DNA from: an uncultured Dehalococcoidia bacterium
GTDB lineage: Bacteria; Chloroflexota; Dehalococcoidia; Lucifugimonadales; Australimonadaceae
NCBI GenBank assembly: GCA_958295525.1
Contig: OY282355.1
Location: 1,720,394 to 1,784,393, forward strand
Length of the DNA: 64,000 bases
Direction of reading: 5' to 3'
Both the position numbers and the translations under genes were made by a program. This document shows, one piece after another, positions 9,042 to 18,139 of this stretch (its first letter is position 1; each line of letters opens with the position of its first letter). The notes beneath the pieces were generated by a model, which was given only the letters and a program-made list of their open reading frames with translations, had not been told where the DNA came from and did not search any database.

Positions 9042-9995
9042 TCACGCCCTTCCGACCGCCGCGTCTATGCGGGCGGCGAGGGCGGGGTCGAGGGGGCCGT
9101 CGGCTTCGGCGGCGAGGCAGTCGCGGAGTTCGGCGCGGTTCTTGACGCCGAGGACGACGGTGGCGACGCCGTCCATCGAGAGGGCGTATTGGTGCGCGAG
9201 GCGGGCGGCGGACACGCCCATCTCGGCGGCGATGGCGCGGAAGGGCGCGGCGCGGTCGTAGTCGCGGCGCTCCGAGTGGCCGTCGGGCAAGGGGCGGTCT
9301 ATGGCGTCCGTGAGCGCTCCGGCCTGGGCGGCGCGAATGCCCATCACAGGGATGCGGTTGGCGTTGGCGGCGGCGATGATTTCGCGTGGGCGCGCCGGGC
9401 CGTCGAAGCGGTGGAGCCCGCCCGGCGAGTCGAGGAGGTTGGCGATGCACTGGACGAAGTCGGGGCGCGGGCCGACCACCATGAGATCAAGGAGCGCGTC
9501 CGGCTCGCCGATGCCGGTGAGCCCCCAGGATCCGATGCGGCTTTCCTCGACGAGCCGCCTGAATGCGGGAGCGATAGCCCCAGGGAGGGCGAACGCGGGC
9601 GTGGTTCGCTCGTCGCCGGGCTCACGGAGGGCGACCATATTGTGGAGCAGCATTATGTCCACGCGGGAGAGGCGCATCCGCTCGAGGCTCGCGTCTAGGC
9701 TTGCGGAGAGGAGGTCGTAGGCGCGGTCGGGGGGCGCGTCCCCCAGCCGGCATTTCGTCGTTATCCGCACGCCGTCGGGCAGGGCGCCGCCGAACGCTTC
9801 GCCGATCACGGACTCGGCTTCGCCGCCGCCGTAGGAAGGCGCGAGGTCGAGGAGCGTGACGCCGGAGTCCACGGCCTCGCGGACGACGGCCACGCACTCC
9901 TCGCGGGTGGTCGCGCCCCAGATTTGGCCGAGTCCGCCTCCGCCGAGCGAGAGGGCGCTGACGGAGCCGAGTTCGCCGAATGGCCGCTGTTCCAT
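9042..9995 (-). CDS. Aldo/keto reductase
   Basis: NAD(P)H-dependent reductase of the AKR superfamily, 317 residues, cytoplasmic. The tetrad is visible: DLAPSYGGGEAESVIG (Asp and Tyr), TTKC (Lys) and LLHNMV (His). GLTGIGEP and VVLGVKN match the later barrel strands, with the cofactor region near the C-terminus. It resembles the D-threo-aldose/L-fucose dehydrogenase-like branch, but the substrate cannot be assigned. It follows the 2-hydroxyacid dehydrogenase gene by 21 bp on the same strand, suggesting a two-gene reductive operon divergent from the amidohydrolase at 11229. Confidence 0.9.
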   Translation of the reverse strand: MEQRPFGELGSVSALSLGGGGLGQIWGATTREECVAVVREAVDSGVTLLDLAPSYGGGEAESVIGEAFGGALPDGVRITTKCRLGDAPPDRAYDLLSASLDASLERMRLSRVDIMLLHNMVALREPGDERTTPAFALPGAIAPAFRRLVEESRIGSWGLTGIGEPDALLDLMVVGPRPDFVQCIANLLDSPGGLHRFDGPARPREIIAAANANRIPVMGIRAAQAGALTDAIDRPLPDGHSERRDYDRAAPFRAIAAEMGVSAARLAHQYALSMDGVATVVLGVKNRAELRDCLAAEADGPLDPALAARIDAAVGRA

Positions 9996-10016
9996 GCTGC
10001 GCCTCCTTCGGGCGGG

Positions 10017-11090
10017 CTAGTAGCCGCGCGCCCAATCCACTTCGTTGACGAGGGGCTCGCCTGCGAGGAAGCGGGCGATGTTCTCCTTGAGAATGTCCAG
10101 CGCGAATGAGGACGCGACGTCGACGTGCCCGGAGTTGTGGGGCGTCATCAGGACGTTGGGGTCGCGCAGCAGTTCCGGGTCGGGCGGACGAAACCACTCG
10201 TCCTCGTAGACGTCGAGGTAGGCGCCCGCGAGTTTGCCGGAGCGGAGGGCGTCTTTGAGGGCGGACTCGTCCACCAGTTCGCCGCGCCCAACGTTGAGGA
10301 TGACCGCGCCGTCTTTCATCGCGGCGAGCGCGTCTTCGCCGATGACGTGATGGGTGTCGGGCGTGAGGGACGCGGCGAGCGCGACGTAGTCGCATTCGGC
10401 GAGCATTTCGCGGAGCGCGGAGGGCGGATAGAGCGTTTCGACGGGGCCGCCGCCCGGCCGGACGCTCTCGACGGAGCGCCGGGATGCGAGCGTTCGCATG
10501 CCGAGCGCATTCGCCAGGCGGGCGATCTCCGCGCCGATGCCGCCGAGCCCGACGACGCCCATCGTCCGTCCGGCGAGGAGGCGGAGGCTGTAGGGCGCGG
10601 CGTCCAATTCGCCCGCGACGCCCTGCGCGACGGCGATGCGGAGATTCTTGGCGAAATGGAGGGCGGCGGCGATGACCATTTCGGCGATGGGGGTCGCGTC
10701 CACGTAGCCGCGCGCGGAGGTCAGGCGGACGCGGGAGCCCCAGAGGTCGGAGCGCTGGAGGTCGGAGACGCCGGCCCAGAGGTATTGCGCCCATAGGAGA
10801 TTCGGCATACGCGAGAGAAGGCGCTTCGGGTAGGGGAGCGTCATCACGAGAATATGGGCGCCGCGGAGGAGCCGCTCGCGTTCGTCCGGCGGGAGGTCTG
10901 TGCTCCAGGGGCGCGGCTTCCAGAGGCCGGTGGCGGCGGGGAGCATTCCCGCGCCGTCGTCGAACGCCTGGGCGGGGACGGCGGTCGCGCGGACGCGCCC
11001 GGGCGCGGCGGCCTCGAGTTCGGCGATAGGCGCGCGCTCCGGGTCCATAAAGAGGAGGAGGTCGAGGGTTTGCGGGAGGTCTGCGGGCAT
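10017..11090 (-). CDS. D-2-hydroxyacid dehydrogenase family oxidoreductase
   Basis: Interconverts a 2-keto acid and its D-hydroxy acid with NAD(P)(H); exact substrate unknown. 357 residues. It has the Rossmann motif GLGGIGAEIA, the catalytic Arg in NVGRGELVDESAL, Glu in DVYEDEW and His in TPHNSGHVD. The residue run after the second strand (LASRRS) has Arg where NAD enzymes carry Asp, which suggests a preference for NADP(H). It shares an operon with the aldo/keto reductase downstream. The start is divergent from the amidohydrolase gene with about 140 bp between. Confidence 0.92.
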   Translation of the reverse strand: MPADLPQTLDLLLFMDPERAPIAELEAAAPGRVRATAVPAQAFDDGAGMLPAATGLWKPRPWSTDLPPDERERLLRGAHILVMTLPYPKRLLSRMPNLLWAQYLWAGVSDLQRSDLWGSRVRLTSARGYVDATPIAEMVIAAALHFAKNLRIAVAQGVAGELDAAPYSLRLLAGRTMGVVGLGGIGAEIARLANALGMRTLASRRSVESVRPGGGPVETLYPPSALREMLAECDYVALAASLTPDTHHVIGEDALAAMKDGAVILNVGRGELVDESALKDALRSGKLAGAYLDVYEDEWFRPPDPELLRDPNVLMTPHNSGHVDVASSFALDILKENIARFLAGEPLVNEVDWARGY

Positions 11091-11196
11091 AGGAGCGCCA
11101 TTATACGGGAGGGGCGCCGTCAGCCCGGCGCGGAGCGGCGGGCAAGCAGGGCGGCGTCTGTTCGCTCGTAGAGGCCCCTTCCGCCGCCATTTCCTC

Positions 11197-11222
11197 TATA
11201 CTCCCAACTCGCCTAGAGGAGG
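11197..11222 (+). promoter_or_regulatory. -10 box and ribosome binding site of the first amidohydrolase gene
   Basis: TATACT (11197-11202) is followed by a short leader with AGAGGAGG (11215-11222), seven bases before the ATG at 11229. This gene has a conventional leader, unlike the leaderless genes in the window. Confidence 0.6.
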
Positions 11223-11228
11223 AGCGCA

Positions 11229-12317
11229 ATGACGACGACGGCTGTTGACCTCGAGACGATCATAGACGCGGACGGGCACCTTTTCGAGGATCCGGAGGCG
11301 ATCAGCGCGCTGATGCCCGTCGGCTACCGCGAGCGCGGGCCGTTCGACCTGCTGAAGTTGTTTCCGCCGCTCGACCACCTGCACTCGGCTTCGATGATTC
11401 AGTTGCCGCCGGGGTCGTTCGAGCGGTCGGGAACGGAGGGCTGGAAGCGGTTTATGGGCGCGGCGGGGATCAGCGCCGCCGTCCTCTACCCCACGCAGGC
11501 GCTCGCCTACGGAAAGATCGTCTCCATAGACTGGGCGGTCGCAGTGTGCCGCGCGTACAACGACTGGCTGCACGAGGCGTATCTCCGCAACGACGCGCGC
11601 TTCAAGGGAATGGCGCTGATTCCGATGCAAGACCCGCCGGCGGCGGTCGCGGAGTTGCGGCGCGCAGTGGAGGATTTGGGAATGGCGGGGGCGATGCTGC
11701 CGTCCACCGGGCTGAAGGCGCACGTCGGCTCGCCGGAGTACTGGCCCGTGTACGAAGAGGCGGAGCGCCTCGGATGCTGCCTGGCGGTGCACGGCGGCTG
11801 CCACAGCGGGCTGGGGCTGGACAATATGAACGTCTACCCCGCCGTGCACGGGTTGGGGCATCCGTTCGGAATAATGGTGTCGTTCGCGGGGATTCTGATG
11901 AACGGCGTCTACGACAAGTTTCCGGGCATCCGCATCGGGTTCCTGGAGGGCGGCGTGTCGTGGTTCCTGCTGTGCTTGGAGCGGCTGGACGAGTCGTGGG
12001 CGACGCACATCCCCTATGACCCCGGGGCGAAGTACATCCGGCTGCGCGACGGCGAGTCCATCTTCGACTACACGGTGCGGCAAGCGCGCGAAGGGCGCAT
12101 CTACGTAGGCTGCGAGGGCGGAGAGTTCGCGCTGCCCTACGCGGTGAAGGTCGCGGGGCCGGAGCCGTTTATGTATTCGTCGGACTTCCCGCACGAGGTG
12201 AACCGCGAGAGCATCCGCCATGAGATCGAGGAAGTCTTGGAGTGCGAAATGACGGCGGCGGAGAAGGCGATGACGCTGCACGAGAACGCGGAGCGTTTCT
12301 ACGGGTTCCGCCCGTAG
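11229..12317 (+). CDS. Amidohydrolase family protein (ACMSD-like, Amidohydro_2)
   Basis: Metal-dependent TIM-barrel hydrolase or decarboxylase, 362 residues. It opens with IIDADGHLFEDPEA, where family members have DxHxxE metal ligands. Later it has AVHGGCHSG, HPFGIM, GFLEGGVSWF and YSSDFPHEV (the SDxPH motif near the C-terminus). These features place it in the 2-amino-3-carboxymuconate-semialdehyde decarboxylase-like group common in aromatic and heterocycle catabolism. It is clearly homologous along its length to the protein at 56741-57847. It lies upstream of an alcohol dehydrogenase and a Rieske oxygenase on the same strand, which supports a ring-degradation role. The substrate is unknown. 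Confidence 0.9.
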   Translation: MTTTAVDLETIIDADGHLFEDPEAISALMPVGYRERGPFDLLKLFPPLDHLHSASMIQLPPGSFERSGTEGWKRFMGAAGISAAVLYPTQALAYGKIVSIDWAVAVCRAYNDWLHEAYLRNDARFKGMALIPMQDPPAAVAELRRAVEDLGMAGAMLPSTGLKAHVGSPEYWPVYEEAERLGCCLAVHGGCHSGLGLDNMNVYPAVHGLGHPFGIMVSFAGILMNGVYDKFPGIRIGFLEGGVSWFLLCLERLDESWATHIPYDPGAKYIRLRDGESIFDYTVRQAREGRIYVGCEGGEFALPYAVKVAGPEPFMYSSDFPHEVNRESIRHEIEEVLECEMTAAEKAMTLHENAERFYGFRP

Positions 12318-12374
12318 GGAGCGCGGGGGCGCCTTCATGGATTTCTCAGGAGCGGGCAGGGCGCGCGCAAAGCG

Positions 12375-12403
12375 TTGACCCCTGCCGTTGCGGGGCGTAA
12401 TCT
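12375..12403 (+). promoter_or_regulatory. Promoter of the alcohol dehydrogenase / Rieske oxygenase pair
   Basis: TTGACC (12375-12380) and TAATCT (12398-12403) with an ideal 17-bp spacer, about 50 bp before the ATG at 12451. The amidohydrolase gene upstream may therefore be transcribed separately. Confidence 0.7.
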
Positions 12404-12450
12404 ATGGCCGAATGCGGGCGCGGACGCTCCGCATCGGAAGGAGCCAGCGT

Positions 12451-13572
12451 ATGGCGGAGAAAGCGGTCGTCGCGGCGAAGGTTGGGCCAAACCGGACGGA
12501 GCGGATGGAGTTCGACCTGCCAGAGATTCCGGTGGACGGGGCGTTGCTGAAAGTGGAGGCGGCGGGCGTGTGCGGCAGCGACGTCGGCGGGTACGAACGC
12601 GAAATGAAGGGCGGCCCCCTCGTGATGGGGCATGAGAACGTCGGCTACCTGGTGAAGGTCGGCCACGTGTTCGCCGACCGCTGGGGCGTGCGAGAGGGCG
12701 ATATGGTCGCCCTGGAGGAGTACCTCCCCTGCGGGCGGTGCGAGTTCTGCCGCGTCGGAGAGTACCGCCATTGCTTCGCCACCGACGCCTCGGCGAATTC
12801 CGCCGCGATCCGCTACGGCTCGACGTCGGTGGAGGTCGCGCCGTCGCTGTGGGGCGGGTACGCGCAGTATCTGTACGTGCCGCCGAACGCGCCGCTGCAC
12901 AAAGTCCCTGCGGGGATTACGGCGGAAGAGGCGGCGATGGCCCTCCCTATGGGCAACGGCATTCAGTGGGCGCTGATCGAAGGGCAGGTCGGCTACGGCA
13001 AAAGCGCGCTGATTCAGGGGCCGGGGCAGCAAGGGCTGGCGTGCGTCGTCGCGTCGAAACAGGCGGGAGCGGACTGCATCATCGTGACGGGCAGAGGCGC
13101 GAAAGACGCGCGACGGCTGGAGGTCGCCCGCGCGCTGGGCGCGGACTTCACGATTGACGTCGCGGAGGAGGACCCGCTGCCGCGCATCAAGGAAATCACG
13201 GGCGGCGGGCCGGAGGCCGGAGTCGACGTCGTGGTGGACTGCACGTCGCACGCGGGCTCCGCGCCGACGCTGCTGGCGATAGAAGCGACGAAGCGCAAGG
13301 GCGGGCGGATGGTCGCGCAGGCGGAGAGCGCGATCTTCCCGGACTTCCCCATCGGCAGGCTCACGCGGAAGTATATGACGCTCGCCAGCGCGCGCGGCCA
13401 CTCGTTCGAGGCGGTCGAACTCGCGCTGCGGCAAATCGCGTCGCATCGCTTCCCCCTGGAACTGATGCGGACGCACACCTACGGGCTGGTTGACGTGCAC
13501 ACCGCGATCCGCGCGGTGGCCGGCGATGGCGTGGACGACGCGATTCACGTGTCCGTCCTGCCCTGGGCGTAA
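12451..13572 (+). CDS. Zinc-dependent alcohol dehydrogenase (MDR superfamily)
   Basis: 373 residues. The catalytic zinc region has [13 protein letters not shown] and VMGHENVGY. The structural-zinc lobe has the four-cysteine cluster CGRCEFC with a following RHC. The cofactor site is [10 protein letters not shown]. It probably oxidises an alcohol or aldehyde intermediate with NAD(P)+. The ATG at 12451 is chosen because GGAAGGAG precedes it and upstream in-frame codons overlap the promoter. It is followed 52 bp later by a Rieske oxygenase, so the two likely act in one catabolic route. Confidence 0.92.
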   Translation: MAEKAVVAAKVGPNRTERMEFDLPEIPVDGALLKVEAAGVCGSDVGGYEREMKGGPLVMGHENVGYLVKVGHVFADRWGVREGDMVALEEYLPCGRCEFCRVGEYRHCFATDASANSAAIRYGSTSVEVAPSLWGGYAQYLYVPPNAPLHKVPAGITAEEAAMALPMGNGIQWALIEGQVGYGKSALIQGPGQQGLACVVASKQAGADCIIVTGRGAKDARRLEVARALGADFTIDVAEEDPLPRIKEITGGGPEAGVDVVVDCTSHAGSAPTLLAIEATKRKGGRMVAQAESAIFPDFPIGRLTRKYMTLASARGHSFEAVELALRQIASHRFPLELMRTHTYGLVDVHTAIRAVAGDGVDDAIHVSVLPWA

Positions 13573-13624
13573 GCGAGAAGAAGCGACGCGAACTCGCGGC
13601 GCGAACGGAGACGGAGGTAGAGCA

Positions 13625-14959
13625 ATGCTGTCCGTGCAAGAGAACCAGAAACTGACGCAGGTTGGGGCGGGCACGCCGATGGGCGAGTACATTCGCCGCT
13701 TCTGGATGCCCTTCCGCCTGTCCAGCGACGTGCCTGAAGCCGACGGCGAGCCCGTCCGCGTGCGCCTGATGGGCGAGGAACTGCTCGCGTTCCGCCGGAC
13801 GGACGGGCAGGTGGGCCTCATCCAGCGGAACTGCCCGCACCGCTGGGCCGACCTCTTCTTCGGGCGCAACGAGGAGAACGGCATCCGCTGCACCTATCAC
13901 GGCTGGAAGTTCGACCTGAACGGCTCCTGCGTGGATATGCCGACGGAGACGGACGAGAGCACGTACAAGGACAAGATACGCATCGCGTCGTACCCGGTGC
14001 GCGAGGCCGCAGGCATCCTCTGGACGTATATGGGCCCGAAGGACCTGCAGCCGGAGATGCCGGACTTCGAATACAACCGGATGCCGGAGGCGCACCGCTT
14101 CGTCTCCTGGAACTGGCAGCAGACGAACTACGCGCAGGCGATAGAGGGCGGGATAGACTCCGCGCACTCCAACTACCTGCACGCGACGCTCGACGCCTAC
14201 CACAGGACGGACGCTTGGCGGTCGCAGTGGGAGCGCTCCCAGAATCTGCGCGACAAGTATCACGCGCGCGATCAGCATCCGAAGTTCTTCGCGGATGACA
14301 CGGACTACGGCGTCATCACGGGCGCGCGGCGCGACACGGGCGAAGGGCCGTTCTACTGGCGCTACAACCTCTTCCTGCTGCCGTTCTACACAATGCCGCC
14401 CTCCGCGCCCACGCAGAAGTTCTTCCACGCCTTCGTGCCGATAGACGATCACCACAATATGCGGTGGACGTTCGTCTGGAACCTCAAGAACCCGCTGCCC
14501 TCCTCCTCCATCGAGGAGTGGCGCAACGGCTCCGGGCTGCATTCCGCGTCGCTGCCGGGCTACTTCCGCATCGGCTCGTCGGACGACTCGACGGCGCTCT
14601 TCGCGGAGCACTTCCCGCTCCGCAACAAGGAGAACGACTACCTCGTGAGCCGCGACTACCAGAAGCGGCTCACGTTCACCGGCATCACGGGCACGGGCGA
14701 GCAAGACTTGTCGGTGCAAGAGGGGATGGGGCACATCACGCCGCGCAACAAGGAGCACCTCGGCACGACGGACATCGGCATCATCAAGTCGCGCCGCCGC
14801 CTGCTCAAAGAGGCGACCGCCTTGCAGGACGGGGAAGAGCCCTACGCCGCGTCGCACGGAAGCGTCTATTACGTCCGCTCCGGCGACACGCTGCTCGACC
14901 CGGAGGAGAACTGGGTGAGCGGCGAGAAGATCAGGGAGTTGCAGACCGCCGCGTGGTAG
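13625..14959 (+). CDS. Rieske aromatic-ring oxygenase, catalytic (alpha) subunit
   Basis: 444 residues. The Rieske [2Fe-2S] ligands are visible as CPH (C70, H72) and CTYH (C89, H92), with the usual spacing. The mononuclear iron site follows in AIEGGIDSAHSNYLH, with the bridging Asp178 and His181/His186. This is the single-component layout of phenoxybenzoate dioxygenase or vanillate demethylase-type oxygenases: no beta subunit is adjacent. Reductase and ferredoxin genes are also absent here, although a stand-alone Rieske ferredoxin occurs at 51051-51389. GAGG precedes the ATG at 13625. The substrate is presumably an aromatic acid or ether but cannot be fixed. Confidence 0.93.
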   Translation: MLSVQENQKLTQVGAGTPMGEYIRRFWMPFRLSSDVPEADGEPVRVRLMGEELLAFRRTDGQVGLIQRNCPHRWADLFFGRNEENGIRCTYHGWKFDLNGSCVDMPTETDESTYKDKIRIASYPVREAAGILWTYMGPKDLQPEMPDFEYNRMPEAHRFVSWNWQQTNYAQAIEGGIDSAHSNYLHATLDAYHRTDAWRSQWERSQNLRDKYHARDQHPKFFADDTDYGVITGARRDTGEGPFYWRYNLFLLPFYTMPPSAPTQKFFHAFVPIDDHHNMRWTFVWNLKNPLPSSSIEEWRNGSGLHSASLPGYFRIGSSDDSTALFAEHFPLRNKENDYLVSRDYQKRLTFTGITGTGEQDLSVQEGMGHITPRNKEHLGTTDIGIIKSRRRLLKEATALQDGEEPYAASHGSVYYVRSGDTLLDPEENWVSGEKIRELQTAAW

Positions 14960-15039
14960 CGGTCGGCTGCGTTCCGCCGAACGCGCGCGGAGCGGCGCGG
15001 GGAGGCCCGCGCCGCTCCGCTTATCTGCGTGCATAGGCA

Positions 15040-15345
15040 ATTTCCTGTTGTTCCCGCGTAGGCGGGAACCCAGTTGGCGCGCAGCGCCCCCTTGCCCCGT
15101 CATCCGCCCCATATCCCGTCGTTCCCGCGTAGGCGGGAACCTCGCCCCCTGCCCCGTCGTTCCCGCGTAGGCGGGAACCTCGCCCCCTGTCCCGCCCTGC
15201 CCGCGCAGGCGGGAATCTCGCCCACTGTCCCGCCCTGCCCGCGTAGGCGGGAACCTCGCCCCCTTGCCCCGTCGTTTCCGCGTAGGCGGGAACCTCGCCT
15301 CCTTGCCCCGTCGTTCCCGCGTAGGCGGGAACCTCGCCCCCCGGA
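15040..15345. repeat. Array of seven palindromic repeats
   Basis: The 455-bp gap between the Rieske oxygenase and the AlkD-like gene contains seven cores of the type TTCCCGCGTAGGCGGGAA at 15051, 15122, 15160, 15198, 15236, 15275 and 15314. Spacing is 38-39 bp, except for a 71-bp first interval. The linker is CCTCGCCCCCTGCCCCGTCG with small changes. In the long interval the module CCAGTTGGCGCGCAGCGCCC is inserted. Stems are conserved and the arms covary (TGCCCGC against GCGGGAA in copies 4-5 is a partial decay). Confidence 0.88.
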
Positions 15346-15413
15346 CGGCGCACGCCGTGAGGCGGCGGCGCTTCTCTGATAGAATAGGCGCGCTAGGAGC
15401 ATCGCTTCCCGTT

Positions 15414-16178
15414 ATGGCCAACCGCAGCAATCGGCGCCCCGCGCCGGCGCAACAGCCCCCGACCGACGCCGCCTTCATCCGGAGCAGCGCCGACGACGTT
15501 CGGCGGCGGCTCCGGCAGGCCGGACGCAAGGACGCCGCGGAGCGCATCCGCAAAGAGGCGGGGCGCGACGTCCCCTGCTACGGCGTGCCCGCGGCGGACG
15601 TTCACCGCATCGGCCTCGATCTCGTTCGCAAGTTGCGCTCCCCGGGACTCCCGACGACGCTGGCCGTCGCCGACGTCCTGTTCCGCTCCGGCAACGTGGA
15701 GGAGGGGCTGGTGGGGGCGCAGATCGTAGGGGCGCTTGCGCGGCTAATCACCGGCGGCGACTTCGAGCGGATCGAGCCCTGGGGCGACACGCTGACGGCT
15801 CCGCAGACGGCGGACGCGCTCGGCGCGAGTTGCCTTAGCCCGTCGCTCGCGGCGAAGCCGTCGCTCGTGAAGACGATGCGCGCTTGGGCGCGCTCCGAAA
15901 ATCCCTCCAAGCGGCGCGCCGCCATCGCCGCCTTCGGCCCGCTCGCGCGGGAAGGGCGCTTCACCACCGACGCGCTGGAGACGGCGGAGATCCTTATGGA
16001 GGACTCGAGCGAGGAGGCGCAGCGCGGCGTCGGGGCGATGCTCATGGAGGCGTCCCGCCTCAACGGCGACCGCGTAGCGGATTTCCTCGCGGAATGGAAA
16101 GACCGGAGCCCGCGCCTCCTTCTGGAGACCGCCGCCTCGCGGCTGCAGCCGGCGCAGCGCGATCGGGCGCTGGGCTGA
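15414..16178 (+). CDS. DNA alkylation repair protein, AlkD-like (HEAT-repeat glycosylase)
   Basis: 254 residues, almost all helical, with the AlkD-type order: YGVPAADVHRIGLDLVRKL near residue 50, then ADVLFRSGNVEEGLVGAQIVG, WARSENPSKRRAAIAAF and EEAQRGVGAMLMEA. AlkD-family proteins remove bulky or cationic alkylated bases such as 3- and 7-methylpurines. The ATG at 15414 is used because everything upstream in frame is repeat-derived. An AGGAG lies 14 bases upstream, which is rather far. The TGA overlaps the ATG of the following membrane-protein gene (TGATG). Confidence 0.85.
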   Translation: MANRSNRRPAPAQQPPTDAAFIRSSADDVRRRLRQAGRKDAAERIRKEAGRDVPCYGVPAADVHRIGLDLVRKLRSPGLPTTLAVADVLFRSGNVEEGLVGAQIVGALARLITGGDFERIEPWGDTLTAPQTADALGASCLSPSLAAKPSLVKTMRAWARSENPSKRRAAIAAFGPLAREGRFTTDALETAEILMEDSSEEAQRGVGAMLMEASRLNGDRVADFLAEWKDRSPRLLLETAASRLQPAQRDRALG

Positions 16179-16540
16179 TGGCGGACGCTCCGGGGGCGCG
16201 CCCCGCGCCCGGGATCGGGCGTCGGCTGCACCGGGGAATTGTCTTCGCGCTCGTCGTGGGCGCGGCGGGCGCGGCGCTTGGCGGCGCGCCCGCGATCTTC
16301 TTGCAATCGCTCTTCAACGAGGAATCGCAACGCTGCGCGGAAGCCGTCCGAACCGCGAACGAGCGCGGAGACGAGGCCCCGGTGTGCGGCGACGAATTTC
16401 TCGCGCCGCCCGAGTGGCTCCCGCTCTCCTTGCTGTGGGGAGGCGCGGCGGTCGGCGCTTTGGGCGGCCTGGCCTACGGAATCGCCTCGCCTGGCCGCCG
16501 CGCCTCCCGCGACGCCGAGCGGCAGTGGCTGCCGTTCTGA
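16178..16540 (+). CDS. Small two-pass membrane protein, unknown function
   Basis: 120 residues starting MADAPGARPAPG. There are two hydrophobic segments (IVFALVVGAAGAALGGAPAIF and LSLLWGGAAVGALGGLAYGIA). Between them lies a soluble loop with two cysteines (C47 and C62 by my count), which could form a disulfide if it is extracytoplasmic. The start overlaps the stop of the AlkD-like gene by one base, implying coupled translation. I recognise no family. Confidence 0.7.
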   Translation: MADAPGARPAPGIGRRLHRGIVFALVVGAAGAALGGAPAIFLQSLFNEESQRCAEAVRTANERGDEAPVCGDEFLAPPEWLPLSLLWGGAAVGALGGLAYGIASPGRRASRDAERQWLPF

Positions 16541-16590
16541 AGGCGACTTTGCCTAAGAGTCGTCCAATGCACATGCGTGGACAGTATTCG

Positions 16591-16662
16591 GCAGGCGCCG
16601 CGAAGCGTCGCTCCACTCTCACCCTAGAGCCCCGCCCTGACCGCGAAAGCGGGAACCTACTG
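16591..16662. repeat. Composite noncoding element, copy 1 (GAAA-loop palindrome with conserved 5' flank)
   Basis: The 325-bp gap before recA contains a stretch, GGCGCCGCGAAGCGTCGCTCC then CTCTCACCCTAGAGCC, ending in a palindrome remnant (CCGCGAAAGCGG) and GAACCTACTGG. The same series occurs at 54168-54240. The rest of the gap (16663-16815) shows no clear feature. Confidence 0.7.
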
Positions 16663-16864
16663 GGGACCTGGAAGTTATGCGAATGTCTCCGTCGAGGAGC
16701 GATCCGCCCCGCGTCCAAATTCCAAATGCGACACAGGCCCCTTGCGCGGTTGCCTATGGGCGGGTGAGAGACTGCGGAACGGAACGCCGCGCCCCCGCGA
16801 GCGATGCGCGTGTGGTAGCATAAATCTGCCTAGCCAGCGGCGGCTAGGAGACGAGGCAAGAGAC

Positions 16865-17920
16865 ATGTCGGACAAACAGCAGGCGTTGGAACTGGCCCTG
16901 GGGCAGATCGAAAAGCAGTTCGGCCGCGGGGCCATTATGCGGCTGGGCGAAGCGGCCCAGCAGTTGCACGTGGAGGCCATCCCCACGGGCTCCATCTCCC
17001 TGGACCTCGCCCTGGGCATAGGAGGCATCCCCCGCGGGCGGGTTACGGAAGTCTTCGGAACGGAGTCGGCGGGAAAGTCCACCCTTTGCAGCCACATCGT
17101 CGCGGAAGCGCAGCGCGCGGGAGGGACGGCGGCGTACATTGACGCCGAGCACGCCCTCGACCCCGTCTACGCGGAGGCTTGCGGCGTTCAGGTGGACACG
17201 CTGCTCATCTCGCAGCCCGACTCCGGGGAGCAGGCGCTCGAAATCGTCGAGTACTTGGTTCGGAGCGGAGCGGTGGACATCGTGGTGGTCGACAGCGTGG
17301 CGGCGCTCGTGCCGCGCGCCGAATTGGAAGGCGATATGGGCGACGCCCACGTCGGGCTCCAGGCGCGGCTGATGTCGCAGGCGCTGCGAAAACTCACCGC
17401 CGCGACCAACGTCTCGCGCACCTCGGTCGTCTTCGTGAACCAACTGCGGGAGAAGGTCGGCGTCTTCTTCGGAAGCCCGGAGGTGACGCCCGGCGGGCGC
17501 GCCCTGAAGTTCTACAGTTCGGTCCGCATAGACCTGCGCCGGATCGAAACGATCAAGCAAGGCTCCGAGCCCGTCGGCTCGCGGGTGCGGGCGAAGATCG
17601 TGAAGAACAAAGTCGCCCCTCCCTTCCGGCAGGCCGAGTTCGACATAATGTTCAAGGCGGGCATCAGCAAGGCGGGGGACCTCCTCGACCTCGGCGTGGA
17701 GATGGGCGCGCTCCGGAAGTCCGGCGCGAACTACTCCTTCGACGAGACGCGCTTGGGGCAGGGGCGGGAGAACGCCAAAACGTTCCTGAACGCCAACCCT
17801 GACGTGGCCGCGCTGATCGAGGCGAAGGTTCGCGGCGTCGACGGCGCCGCGAACGGGCATGCCGACGCGCCTGCCCCCTCGAGCGGCCTGCGCGAGCCTG
17901 CGATGGCGGCGGCGAACTAG
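16865..17920 (+). CDS. recA: RecA recombinase
   Basis: ATP-dependent strand-exchange protein central to homologous recombination and SOS induction; cytoplasmic filament on ssDNA. 351 residues. Walker A is GTESAGKST (65-73), slightly different from the common GPESSGKTT. Walker B region [12 protein letters not shown], the [12 protein letters not shown]2 region and [17 protein letters not shown] are all canonical. A low-complexity Ala-rich tail replaces the usual acidic C-terminus. A TAGCAT box lies at 16816-16821. I looked for an SOS operator and saw no clear inverted repeat. Followed by rny. Confidence 0.98.
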   Translation: MSDKQQALELALGQIEKQFGRGAIMRLGEAAQQLHVEAIPTGSISLDLALGIGGIPRGRVTEVFGTESAGKSTLCSHIVAEAQRAGGTAAYIDAEHALDPVYAEACGVQVDTLLISQPDSGEQALEIVEYLVRSGAVDIVVVDSVAALVPRAELEGDMGDAHVGLQARLMSQALRKLTAATNVSRTSVVFVNQLREKVGVFFGSPEVTPGGRALKFYSSVRIDLRRIETIKQGSEPVGSRVRAKIVKNKVAPPFRQAEFDIMFKAGISKAGDLLDLGVEMGALRKSGANYSFDETRLGQGRENAKTFLNANPDVAALIEAKVRGVDGAANGHADAPAPSSGLREPAMAAAN

Positions 17921-17994
17921 CGCGAGCCGCCGCGCCTCGTCTCCATAGCCGCCCTGCGCCGGCCAAAACGGACGGCGGGGCTGCGGCGCGCGCG

Positions 17995-18012
17995 CCGCGT
18001 GTTTTCACGCGG
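17995..18012 (+). terminator. Perfect hairpin after recA (no U tract)
   Basis: CCGCGTG-TTTT-CACGCGG is a 7-bp perfect stem with a 4-nt loop, 75 bp past the recA stop. No T run follows, so it may mark or protect the recA mRNA end or belong to the rny leader. It is not a textbook intrinsic terminator. Confidence 0.4.
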
Positions 18013-18073
18013 AGAACGCGCTAACCCGCAGCCCGCCCCGGGAAACCGGAGCGCCGCCGCCCAAAACAGCCCT

Positions 18074-18123
18074 GGCCGGCCTGTCCGGTCCCCCTCGAAC
18101 GGGGACGCGCGCGCAGACCGGCC
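18074..18123 (+). promoter_or_regulatory. Structured 5' leader abutting the rny ribosome binding site
   Basis: GGCCGGCCTG (18074-18083) pairs with CAGACCGGCC (18114-18123) with one mismatch. It encloses a second stem, GTCCCC (18088-18093) with GGGGAC (18101-18106). The outer stem ends four bases before the AAAGGAG Shine-Dalgarno at 18127-18132. This placement allows control of ribosome access or RNase processing. Function is inferred only from structure. Confidence 0.45.
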
Positions 18124-18139
18124 CGAAAGGAGACGCTTT

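Noticed and set aside
13361..15553. Long open frame opposite the Rieske oxygenase and others like it (e.g. 27626-29527 opposite nadE, 42920-45526 opposite hyuB)
   Set aside because: These are antisense frames caused by high GC codon bias. Their products are Arg/Ala/Gly-rich with no family features, while the opposite strand holds a recognised enzyme.
16663..16864. SOS operator upstream of recA
   Set aside because: I searched for an inverted repeat of the GAAC-N4-GTTC or CTGT-N8-ACAG type and found none convincing. The lineage may use a different LexA motif.
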